Positions 11,160 through 20,757 of a stretch of DNA of 64,000 bases are shown here, piece by piece; position 1 is the stretch's first letter; the number at the start of each line of letters is the position of its first letter. The translations under genes were made by a program, and so were the position numbers. A model generated the notes under the pieces. It was not told the DNA's origin. It searched no databases and was given only the letters and a program-made list of their open reading frames with translations. The DNA is from Schizonepeta tenuifolia (taxonomy: Eukaryota; Streptophyta; Magnoliopsida; Lamiales; Lamiaceae). The stretch spans positions 222,573 to 286,572 of the forward strand of contig JANLIY010000032.1 in NCBI GenBank assembly GCA_029490685.1, written 5' to 3'.

Positions 11160-11863
11160 CTCGACTCGATATATATGCAAAGAAGAAGGAAAAACTTTAC
11201 TGAAAATGGTAAAACAAGATTTGAGAAGATGATGAATAGTGAGTAAAGATATGCACGAAAAGAGAAGGTAAGGATCACTTCCTGATTTGCCGTATTATAT
11301 AATCTTTGACTCGGATAAAATCAACGGCTAGGGTTAAATCGCGCGTATTTATCAACGGCTGTGATTTCGCGACTGTTGGGTAATTTTGACTGATATACCA
11401 CGCGCGCGAGTGAGAAGGTGAATAGTTTAGGGTGTCAGCCCAGTCGCACTATAAAGTAAGGCTATAGGTGTTCAGCTAGACTTTACATTAAATGCGATAT
11501 GATGGCTTGTTTAGTCTAGCTGACATGTTCAGGAATGTTTAAATTTATTTCAAACATTCTCATTTAATATCATAACACCTTCAGTCATAAATGATACCTG
11601 GCAGCTGATGTCGATATCAGCTGTATACCTCAGTTGTGCTCCTCAGTTGCCGCATACCATCAGCTGACTCGAGTTCGTCTGTTCAGCTGACGTTTGATGT
11701 TTTCAGTTGGCAGTTCGCATCTGAGATTCCCCCTTTATCTGAGCTTCCCTTTTCATCTGAGCTTCCCCCTTAAATAGATATCCGATTCTTCAGCTCGGAT
11801 GGATCCTTATCATCTCGGATGACTCTTTAGCTCGGATGAGTTTTTAGCTCGGATCCAAGAGTC
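11160..11863 (-). promoter_or_regulatory. Spacer between pol and the extra ORF of copia B, promoter-like
   Basis: About 700 bp without coding sequence. The part near pol (11580-11860) is dense in CAGCTGA, CAGTTG and ATCTGAG words like those in the LTR U3. Nearer the extra ORF there is an ATTATATAAT box at 11294-11303, about 140 bp upstream of the ATG, and a second AT-rich TATATATC just before the ATG. Copia A has the same arrangement. An internal promoter for the extra ORF is inferred. Confidence 0.5.
11294..11303 (-). promoter_or_regulatory. Candidate internal TATA box for the copia B extra ORF
   Basis: ATTATATAAT on the minus strand, followed by the conserved TACGGCAAATCAGG. The A copy at 20245-20252 reads TATATAAA in the same context, a better TATA box, so this one may have decayed. 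Confidence 0.4.
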
Positions 11864-14056
11864 CTAGAAGATCACACAGCATCTTGAATCGGGCTTCAGG
11901 AAGAGGTTTGGTGAAGATGTCAGCTCTTTGAATCTCAGTTGAGATCTTCTCCATGGACACATCATTTTTCTCAATATGATCTCGGATGAAATGATGAGAA
12001 TATCGATATGCTTAGTTCGAGAGTGGTGAACAGGGTTCAGAGAGATAGCTATAGCACTCGAGCTATCACAATGAATGGGAACCTGTCCAGTTGAGACTTC
12101 ATAATCTCTCAGCTGCTGCTTCAGCCACAATACTTGCATGCAACAGCTTCCGGCAGCCATATACTCTGACTCGGTTGTCAAAGTAGCAACACACTCTTGT
12201 TTCTTGGAGAACCACGAAACCAGCTTGCTTCCCATGAACTGACAGTGTCCAGATGTAGACTTCCTGTCCAACCGATCTCCTGCTAGGTCGGCATCTGAGT
12301 ATCCAGTCAGCTGGATATTGTCATCAGTTGGGTACCACAACCCAACATTGACAGTTCCCTTCAGATACTTAATGATGTTCTTTGCTGTCAACATGTGTGC
12401 TTCTTTTGGTTGGACTTGAAAACGAGCACACACTCCAACTGCGTATGAAATGTCTGGTAGGCTGGCAGTTAGATAGAGCAGCGAACCGATGATCCCTCTA
12501 TACTGGCTGGCATCAATGAGCTTTCCCTCATCTCCTGGTTCGATCTTCCAGTTCCTGTTCATAGGGATCTTCGTTGTCTTACTTGTCTGCAATCCGAACT
12601 TGGTGATGAGTTCCTTTGTATATTTGGACTGGTTGATGAAAATCCCTTCAGGTGACTGCTTCACTTGTAATCCAAGGAAATAATTCATCTGGCCCATCAT
12701 TGACATCTCGAACTTCTCCTTCATAAGATCGGAGAATTTCTTGCACAGGTCCTCCGACTTGGAGCCAAAAATGATGTCATCGACATAAATTTGCACAACA
12801 AGTATATCTTCTCCAACTTTGATGGTGAACAGAGTTTTATCAACTGAACCTCGTTTGAACCCCGAGTTCAGAAGAAATCCACAAAGAGTGTCATACCATG
12901 CCCGTGGCGCTTGCTTTAGACCATAGATAGCTTTCTTCAGCTTGTACACTCTTCCATCTCCAGTCTCAAAACCAGGAGGCTGTTCGACATATACATCTTC
13001 TTTGATATCTCCATTGAGGAATGCACACTTCACATCCATCTGATATACTTTGAATTTGTGATGTGCGGCATAAGCTAGAAAGATCCGGATGGCTTCCAGC
13101 CTTGCAACTGATGCGAAGGAATCTTCAAAGTCAATTCCTTCTTGTTGGCAGTATCCTTGAGCTACCAACCTTGCTTTATTCCTCACAATAAATCCAATGG
13201 CGTCTCTCTTGTTTTTGAAAATCCACTTCAATCCAATCACCTTGACACCATTTGGTCTTTCTACCAACTCCCATACACAGTTGCGTAGAAACTCATTCAA
13301 TTCTTCTTGCATAGCTGTTGTCCAGTGAACACAGTTGAGAGCTTCCCCAACATTCTTCGGTTCTGGAACATCAGCTACAAAGCAAGAAATCATGGCAACA
13401 TCTCCAGCTTGCTCGAACTCTTCTAGAACTGCCAATTCCTCAGCATATTGGGCATAAGTGTTGGAATCTTCCTCGGTTGATTCTGGATTTGCTACTCTGC
13501 TCCGTGTGCGCACACCCTCGGTTGGATCTCTGATGATGTCGTCGGTGGAATGAACTTCATACCATCTTCGGTTGCGTCTTCCTTCTTCTTCCAACTGTGG
13601 CTGTTCAAAATTCTGAGTTGGAGTCTTCAGAGCTGGTGATTTATCAGCTGTTGAGTCTGGATCCTCAACATTTTCACTAGTTCGAGCTGAGTTTGGTTTT
13701 GCTTCAGATGTTGATGTAGATGGAGGGGCATCAGCTGAAGTTCCCCCTTGGGACGAGCTGAGGTCTTCGCATTCATCTTCAGAGGAGTATGGATCCCCAT
13801 CCTCAGTTGCCCATATCAGAGGTTCAGCTCGGTTCTTTTCCCGAAGTGCTTGCGATCTGGTGAGAACTAGTAGAACAGCTGGATCTGCGTGTTGTTCCTT
13901 TACCTGTTCCCTGCACTCAAAGGTAGATTCATCAAAACTAACATGAGGTGTTATTTCCACAACACGAGAGCTGTTGTTGAAAACTCTATATGCCTTGATC
14001 CGAGCTGCATATCCAAGAAATATGGCCTTCGAAGCTTTGGCATCAAAAGTTTTCAA
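11864..14056 (-). pseudogene. pol: Copia B pol: integrase C-terminus, reverse transcriptase, RNase H
   Basis: This frame first carries the integrase C-terminal part, then an acidic, Ser/Thr-rich linker, then RT. RT begins near CVHWTTAMQEELNEF and includes RNKARLVAQGYCQQEG, MDVKCAFLNGDI, YGLKQAPRAWYD and the catalytic YVDD (about 12775-12786). RNase H follows with YSDADLAGD, TTESEYMAAG and CDSSSAIAI, which hold its acidic residues. Near 11999 a 1-bp deletion relative to copia A shifts the frame, so the last 40 or so residues are wrong and the frame ends at 11864. RT itself is uninterrupted. The role would be copying element RNA into DNA inside virus-like particles. Confidence 0.93.
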
Positions 14057-15234
14057 CTGAGTCTTCCCATTGTTGTGAATATAACACTTAGATCAAAAAA
14101 CACGAAAGTAAGAAATATCTGGCTTTATGCGTCTCCACAGCTCGTAGGGCGTCTTTCCCAACCGCTTGGTGAGAAGAGATCGATTCTGAGTGTAGCATGC
14201 TGTATTGATCGCTTCAGCCCAAAATCTCTTTGGCAGTGCTGAGCTCGCTAACATGGATGTGGCTGCATCCTTCAGAGTTCTATTTCTTCGCTCAGCTACG
14301 CCATTCTGTTGTGGAGTACGCGCGGCTGATGTCTGATGGGTTATGCCATTCTTTTCGCAATACTCAATGATGGTTTCATTTAGAAACTCCGTTCCACTTC
14401 TGATCGGATAGATATGATCTTCATCTCTTGTTGGTTCGATATCCGATCCTTCAGCTTGGGCAGCTCATCTCGGGTTTCACTCTTGTGGCGCATGAAGATG
14501 GTCCACGTATATCTTGAGTAGTCATCAGTTACAACCAAAGTATATTCGTTTCCATTAATGCTTTTTGGTGTAACTGGCCCGAAGAGATCCATATGGATTA
14601 GCTGCAACACTCGGTCGGTTGAGGGAGTTGACTTCAACCGGAAGGAGGTTCTAGCGAGCTTTCCTAGCTGGCATGCACTGCAGATGTGTGTTGTTGAAAA
14701 CACTCGGTTAGGTATGCCTCTTGCATGTTCTTGTCTGGCGAGTCGGTTCATCGTCTTGAAGTTCAGATGGTTGAGCCTTTTGTGCCACAGCCAGCTCACA
14801 TCCGAACTGTTCTTTGATAATAGGCAAGTGTCAGGGAGGCTGCTGTTCCAGTCAGCGTAGTATACATTCCCAGTTGGAGATCGATTTCTCAACAATATCA
14901 CCTGCTTTGATCCGACATCCTTAACTCTGCAACTCTGTGCATCAAACTTGACAGAGAAACCATTATCACAGAATTGGCTGATGGAGAGCAGGTTATGCTT
15001 CAATCCATCAACATAAGAGACATTAGAAATTGAAACATGATTGGTTTCAAGGGTACCGTAACCTCTGGTATAACCTTTTGAGTTATCACCAAAAGTAACT
15101 GATGGACCGTCTTTCTCCACGAAACTTCCAAGCAAATCCTTCAGATTTGTCATGTGTTTCGAGCATCCACTATCCATCACCCACATTGTAGCAGACGTCT
15201 TCTTCTTCCTCAGTTGTTTCTCCTGCACTTGCAT
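14057..15234 (-). pseudogene. pol: Copia B pol: aspartic protease, GAG-pre-integrase and integrase core, frameshifted
   Basis: The protease site MDSGCSKHM (Asp codon about 15172-15174) opens the open part, followed by the His/Cys zinc-binding region (LWHKRLNHLNF ... CSACQLGK) and the first integrase Asp in HMDLFGPV. The open frame ends at 14380. Near 14395 one base is missing where SDHGTEF-type sequence is expected. This shifts the frame and removes the second catalytic Asp. After that the core continues in another frame to 14057 with the third acidic residue in QNGVAERRNRT, then meets a TGA near 14091. Integrase is therefore dead. Confidence 0.88.
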
Positions 15235-15536
15235 AGAGAAACTCGCTTAGGTCCCCAATTTCAGTTGGGTCCTGGAGGGTTAGAACCAGTTCCAGCGACT
15301 GGAACTGTGCGTCGCTTTTCCCGGTAGACTCGAATAGCCTTGTCATTCCAAATGATTTGCCCATTTTCATCAATTATAACAACACCTCGGTTATCCTTAG
15401 GCTTGTTGTTAGAAATGATGCTCTGTTTCTTGGGAGGAGTTGGATTTCTCCCATGTTGGGCTTTAGGAGGTGAGGCTTTCCCCCTGTTTTGATGGCGATT
15501 CTTATCCTGTTGAGTTTTTCTGTGAGGTCGGACGCC

Positions 15537-17756
15537 CTATTGGAATCTTTGTGGCTGATTATGATTCCAACTTCCTGAGGGTTGTCTGTAGCTGTTCATG
15601 CCCTGTTGATGATTAATATTATGGCATGAATATCTCCAGTTGTTTGACCAGTTCCTCATTGGTTGACTATGTTGGAACCTTTGGTCGAACTGATGTTGGA
15701 ACCGCTGTTGATTCAGATGATTGAATCCTTGCTTGTTCAGAGGTCGGTTCCATTCCTTCTGACGTTGACTTTGAGGTTGATGCAGAGGTCGGTTCTGGTT
15801 CTGAGATCGATTGCGGTTGTGCTTTCGACGCCTCTGATTCCTCTTCTGACTTTTGGAACATTCTCCCTCGGTTGAAACCTCAACCGATGGAATATTCTGT
15901 CCTACATCAGCTACTCCTTTTCCCTTCTCAGTTATAATTTCATTGGTCGTTTGAACTTGTTGAGAGGTGGAAGTTGAATTAGCTTCTGGATACTTAGCTG
16001 TGTCTGGCTCTACAGCTGTAACTTCTACTGGTTTGATGAAAGTTGCTGGTGGAATCCCAGTATCCTTGACAACATCATAACCGAGTCCTGACACGTCATC
16101 CATCTGTCTGCTGTAACTTAAAAGGTTTTCGATGATCTTGGATGACTGATACAACTTGATTAAATTGTCCTTCTCAGTTTGCAACTCCTTGATGAGTACA
16201 TCTATCTGCTCGGTTTGTCCATCTGACTTCTTTATCAGCTGTTTGATCTGAGCATCTTGATTTTTCAACTGATCTTGCTGTTCTTTGTTTTGCTTTGTCA
16301 ACTCCTCATCAGCTAGAGCCTTAGCCTCGATCAGTTGACTCTTGAGATTCTCAATCTCCTGAGTTTGGCTTGTGATCAGATCCTCTTTTTCGGTTAAGGA
16401 ATCTTCAAGCTTGGCGAACTGAGCTTGAAGACTCTTAAACTCAACCGACTGCCGATGCAGTTCCTCACTGAGTTCTTGAAAATCATTCTAAGAGGGTTCC
16501 AATTCATCGCTCAGAGATTCCTGCAGGTTAGAAGGATTGGAAGAATTTAAGCGAGCAGGATTAGATTGTACCTCAATATCATCTTGGTCGGTTCCAAGTG
16601 CCATGAGGCATTGATCCGGACTAATGACTTTGTTGGTAGAGGTCAGTTCGTCCTCATCTTCAGTGTCTATGAAGATGTCCATATCGTCAGCTGCCTCTTC
16701 TGCTACCATGGCCTTGTTCTTTGCAGTTTGCTTGGCCCTCAGTGCTTCTCTTTCCTTCTTTGAGAGGTCTGGGCAGTCAGCTTTGAAGTGTCCTTCCTTG
16801 CCGCATTCGAAGCAACCATTGGTGACTGGCTTCGAACTGTCTCGAGTTCGGTTTGATTTATAGAAACGTTTATATTTGCCAAACCGAGTATCCATATCGG
16901 CTAACTTCTTTGACAATGCTGCAATGTTCTGTTGCAGTTCCTCTCTGCTCGACTCCTTTGCAGTCGTGTCAGCCGATCTGGTTGGCCTTGACGATCTCGA
17001 CTTTGAGTAGTCAGCTCGGAGGGCCACTGACTTTGATGCTGAGCCGACATCCTCAATTCTATTTGTCTGACTTGAGGGCTGCGATCTCCTTCTGTTGACC
17101 TTATACTCATTTCCTTTCAAGATTGAGAACAATCTTTCAGTTCCCATTTCACCAAGGTCAGCTCGGCTCTCGTGGATATTTGTGAAAGTATCCCACTCAG
17201 CCGGTAGAGCTTGCAACACCTTGAGGTTTATTTCTCTTAGAGTGTATTTTCCTTTCCGGATGGACCGGATTCTTCTGATGATGTCCATAAACCGGAGCTC
17301 TAGCTGATCGATAGTCTCATTATATCGCAGACTAAAATTGTCGAAATCTTGACATGCATGCGAGAACTTGTTTTCCTTCATCTCGTCGCTTCCTTCACTT
17401 AGCGAGGCCAGGATGTCCTACATCTCTTTTGCAGTCTCACACTCCTCTATCCAGGGCAGATAATCTTGTCCAACCGTGGACATTATTGTGCTCTGAGCCC
17501 AGATATCCAGCTGGCTCACCTTGGCCTCCTCCGGAGTGTAGTCTTCTGGCTGTTTCTCCACATACTCCACTACTGCATCTCCATCGTTGGGATTTGTGGG
17601 AGTGCGAAGTATTCTGTCTCGTATGACGATTGGTCCAGAAGTGAGAACTTGTTGCATCCTATGATGCTTTGACAGAAGGATCTTCTTCATTCGAGTTCTC
17701 CATGATGTATAATTAACTACAGAGAACATGACTACGATCTTGTCCTTGACGTCCAT
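15537..17756 (-). pseudogene. gag: Copia B gag with zinc knuckle and long coiled-coil/basic extension
   Basis: It starts at ATG 17756 (MDVKDKIVVMFSVVNYTSW), the usual copia gag opening, just inside the 5' LTR. A CCHC zinc knuckle, CFECGKEGHFKADC, lies near 16790. The frame then runs through an acidic stretch, a Gln/Lys/Glu-rich coiled coil (about 16450-16140) and an Asn/Gln/Arg-rich segment (about 15860-15540). In-frame stops at 17418 and 16488 both fit TGG to TAG changes relative to copia A, and another TAG lies at 15537, after which the same frame stays open until near 15270. The protease frame at 15234 is different, so a frameshift lies between. Gag packages the RNA. The roughly 400-residue extension past the knuckle is unusually long. 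Confidence 0.88.
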
Positions 17757-17883
17757 CTACACAAACAAAAACAGGACAAAAATGCGAGCAAGAATGCACT
17801 AGCGTGAAAAGATCTGTTCAGTTGACCACTGAAGAAAATTCTCGAATTCACACCTCGTGAAACAGAGTCAGCAGTCTTTTGAA
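17757..17883 (-). other. Copia B leader between primer site and gag
   Basis: A short non-coding leader that aligns with 24367-24494 of copia A. Confidence 0.7.
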
Positions 17884-17900
17884 CCACTGCTCTGATACCA
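17884..17900 (-). promoter_or_regulatory. Primer binding site of copia B (initiator Met tRNA)
   Basis: TGGTATCAGAGCAGTGG on the minus strand lies two bases inside the 5' LTR. TGGTATCAGAGC is complementary to the 3' end of plant initiator Met tRNA, the usual copia primer. Confidence 0.92.
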
Positions 17901-17902
17901 CT

Positions 17903-19484
17903 TGATGGTCCCGAAACGAGTTACTGGTGTATGGGGGGGGGTTGAATACACCAGTTAGGATTTAAAAACTTAAACCTGAAAAATCACTTCAACTGAGTGA
18001 AAGAGGACTCAATTGGAATCTCACAGCTGAGTAAGCGACCTCAGCTGGAAGAGTGAGGCTGTGCGGAAAGTGGTGGAAAATTATACTCGTTAAAAACAAC
18101 TCACGCAAAACAGCTCGGTTGAAAATGTGCAAAAGAGGTTTGTATGTCAGTTAGATTGATCAGATAAAAATGCAGATGCAACTGAATAAAAACAAACACG
18201 AACACACAGAATTTAACGTTGTTCGGAGATAACCCTCCTACGTCCACGGGGAGATGTGAATCTTCACACCTCAGTCCAAGTTCTTCTGGACAGAACCACT
18301 CAGCTTACGCGGGCTAAGCAACCGTTAAGGATAAGTTTACGGGTACTTATCGACCTTACAGTTTAGTTTCCGGGCACTAAACAGCCTATGTCAAGTTTGC
18401 GGGTACTTGACGACCTGACTACTCAATTACAGGAAGAGTAAGGTCCTAGCGCACTTTTTAGGGTGTGAGATAGGGTGGGATTTCCAACTACAACTCGATC
18501 ACGAATGAGAGCTGGATCTAAGGCTTGAAGGAAAAAACACTCAAACTAAGATCTAAGACAGATTTTCACTCTATGAACCCTCAGCTACTAATGTTCTATC
18601 ACTCTTGAACTCTCAGCTGCTGATGTTCTTAGAATAAGAGTTTAGCAGATTTTTCTTTCGCTTGTGATTGAATTTTTCTCTCTTGCTTCAGTCTGTCTCG
18701 TGTGTCTTCTTTCTCTCAAATGAGAGAATGCCTCTATTTATAGGCGGAGAGAATCAACTAGCCATTGGAGGAGCAGTTGATCTCTGAACGGTTGATAGCG
18801 ATGGCTTGTCTCTCATCTCTGCAGACTTTCCCGATATGGCATCTGTGCTCTTCTGCTATCCATCTGAGACAGCCTTGTGTTGGGCCAGATGGGGTAATGA
18901 CTGAACGGTCAACCCTCATGTGACTTCCTTTTGAAATTCAAATCTTAACCTTTCTGACAGTCAACTTCGGTTCGTCGGTTGAAAGTCTTGATCTTCATCT
19001 GAGTGGTCTTCAGCTGATGTCTGAACTGTTAAACTCTCAGCTGACTTTGAACTTCAAGCAGTTGATCTTCTTGTTCGAGTTCTACAACTGAGGTTCTGAA
19101 ACTGAACACTCAGTTGTCTTCCTTGTATTTACTCAGTTGGGTTTGAACCCTCAGATGACTTTCCTTTTCATCTGATGTTCTCTTCCTTTCAACTGTTTCT
19201 CATCTGATGAACGCTCAGTTGGTTTTCCTTCACAACTGATGTTCTGAAGACTTCCCCTTGTTTGCATCTGAACATATGAACTCTCAGTTGTCTTTCTTCA
19301 CAACTGATGTTCTGTCTGAGTGACGCCTTGTTGCCATCTTCAGCTGGAGACCTGTAAAGATAAAATCTTAACTTTGCTCAAACAACGAGCCTAAATTCTA
19401 ACATTAGGTTCTGGCAACATCTACTCGGTTGGGGTCAGTCGGTTTTGGAATTCATCAAAACTTATACTAATAAATTTCCCAACA
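17903..19484 (-). repeat. 5' LTR of copia B
   Basis: 1,582 bp. It aligns end to end with 5776-7383, with about 26 bp missing where the partner has two nearby AGCTCGGTTG words. By eye about 20 single-base differences separate the pair. Confidence 0.96.
18733..18742 (-). promoter_or_regulatory. TATA box of copia B 5' LTR
   Basis: TATAAATAGA on the minus strand, about 740 bp into the LTR. This is the copy that would drive the genomic RNA of B. Confidence 0.7.
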
Positions 19485-19489
19485 CAGCC
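19485..19489. repeat. Target duplication of copia B, right copy (CAGCC)
   Basis: Matches 5771-5775. The A extra ORF resumes directly after it. Confidence 0.95.
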
Positions 19490-20108
19490 AGTCTATCTTG
19501 TGTTGTTCTTCCAATGCCTTCTGTTGTTTGAGCTTCGGTCTGCTGATATCACCGAAAGCTCCTCCGTATGCGAAGGCGCATTTTGAAATGACGTCAAACA
19601 GAAGTCGGTGCTCCGGCTTCAGTTTGGTCCTCTGCATACTCCCCTTCAAAGGTTCGGGGACAAGGAGGATAGTTTGCAAAAATGCATCTGCATCCTTGTC
19701 TGAGAAGTTCCCCATCACGTCTATGGCCTCCCGATTTCTGGGGATGATCTTCTCCAGTTCTTTGGACACTTTGATTTCGACGGCGGTGTCTTCCATCGAA
19801 CGGGAAGTGCTGTTTCGTTGCTTGCATGGGATGGTCGTAACAAGGCCGAGTTCTGCATCTCGTTGCAGATTCCTGTAGAAATGGGCTACTTGCTTCCTGA
19901 GCAGCTTTGACGGAGAGAGGGTTTCCCAGTTAAACAGACCGTGGTTGGAAAGAATGGTGGCGACGGGAGCGAGTTCCGGCGAGGTCAGAGCTTCCCTTGA
20001 AAGAATTTGTTCGAAGTGAATCTTCGACAGCATCATGTCGAAGGATTCCTGAAACGTGGCTGGTTCTGCAGAGACCATCTTCTTTGATGCTTTTGATTTT
20101 GGTGCCAT
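19485..20108 (-). pseudogene. Copia A extra ORF, 5' part, cut by copia B
   Basis: It starts at ATG 20108 (MAPKSKASKKMVSAEPATFQ) and stays open to the B insertion, about 205 codons, then continues at 5775. It is cleaner than the B copy: no stops lie in this part, including at the two places where B has them. Visible are KQVAHFYRNLQRDAE and AFAYGGAFGDISRPKLKQQ. The region looks helical with no signal peptide. A spurious few residues from the B LTR would end the frame near 19467. Its function is not recognised. Confidence 0.82.
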
Positions 20109-20757
20109 CTCAGAGGAGTATATATATGCAAAGAAGAAAGAAATTTGTTACTGAAAATGGTGAGACAATTTCGGAGGGGATGATGAACAGTAAATAATAA
20201 TATGCACGAATGGAGAAGGTACGGATCACTGCCTGATTTGCCACTTTATATAGATCTTTGACTCGGATGAGATCAACGGCTGGGGTTAAATGGCGCGAAT
20301 CTATCGACGGCTGAGATTACGCGACTGTTGACCGTCTTTGACTCGACGTTTTGATCCGAGTTCCAACCAGCGCGTGAGAAGGTGTACAGTTTCATGTCAG
20401 CCCAATCGCACTATAAAGTAGGCTATGGATGTTAAGCCGTACTTTACATTTAATGCGACATGATGGCTATAATAATGTAACTGACTAGCTCAGGAATGTT
20501 TGAATTTATTTCAAACATTCTCATTTAAGAACATAACACCTTCAGACATAAATGATACCTGCCAGCTGATGTCTAAATCAGCTGTGTTCATCCGTTGCGG
20601 CTTACCATCAGCTGACTCGAGTTCGTCTGTTCAGCTGAAGTCTGATCCACTATTGCAGCATACCATCAGCTGACTCGAGTTCATCTGTTCAACTGACGTT
20701 TGATGTCTTCAGTTGGCAATCTGCATCTGAGATTCCCCCTTCATCTGAGCTTCCCCC
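20109..20757 (-). promoter_or_regulatory. Spacer between pol and the extra ORF of copia A, promoter-like
   Basis: About 650 bp. It carries TATATAAA at 20245-20252 about 140 bp upstream of the ATG, and a cluster of CAGCTGA/CAGTTG words at 20560-20750. A 38-bp unit around ACCATCAGCTGACTCGAG occurs twice (20601-20638 and 20659-20696) where copia B has one (11653-11690). Confidence 0.5.
20245..20252 (-). promoter_or_regulatory. Candidate internal TATA box for the copia A extra ORF
   Basis: TATATAAA on the minus strand within conserved flanks (GTCAAAGATC before, GTGGCAAATCAGG after). It is placed like a core promoter for the downstream frame. This is inferred from position and conservation only. 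Confidence 0.45.

Larger units (their letters stand above)
5776..19484 (-). mobile_element. Copia element B: full-length decayed LTR retrotransposon nested in copia A
   Basis: It is 13.7 kb with LTRs of 1,608 bp (5776-7383) and 1,582 bp (17903-19484) and target duplication CAGCC. Order on the minus strand is 5' LTR, primer site, gag (from 17756), protease and integrase, RT and RNase H (to 11864), spacer, extra ORF (11159 to 7720), purine tract, 3' LTR. It lies in the same orientation as its host A and is clearly the same family: gag, RT and extra ORF align along their length. It carries several stops and frameshifts, so it is not autonomous now. It must be younger than A's insertion. Confidence 0.96.
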
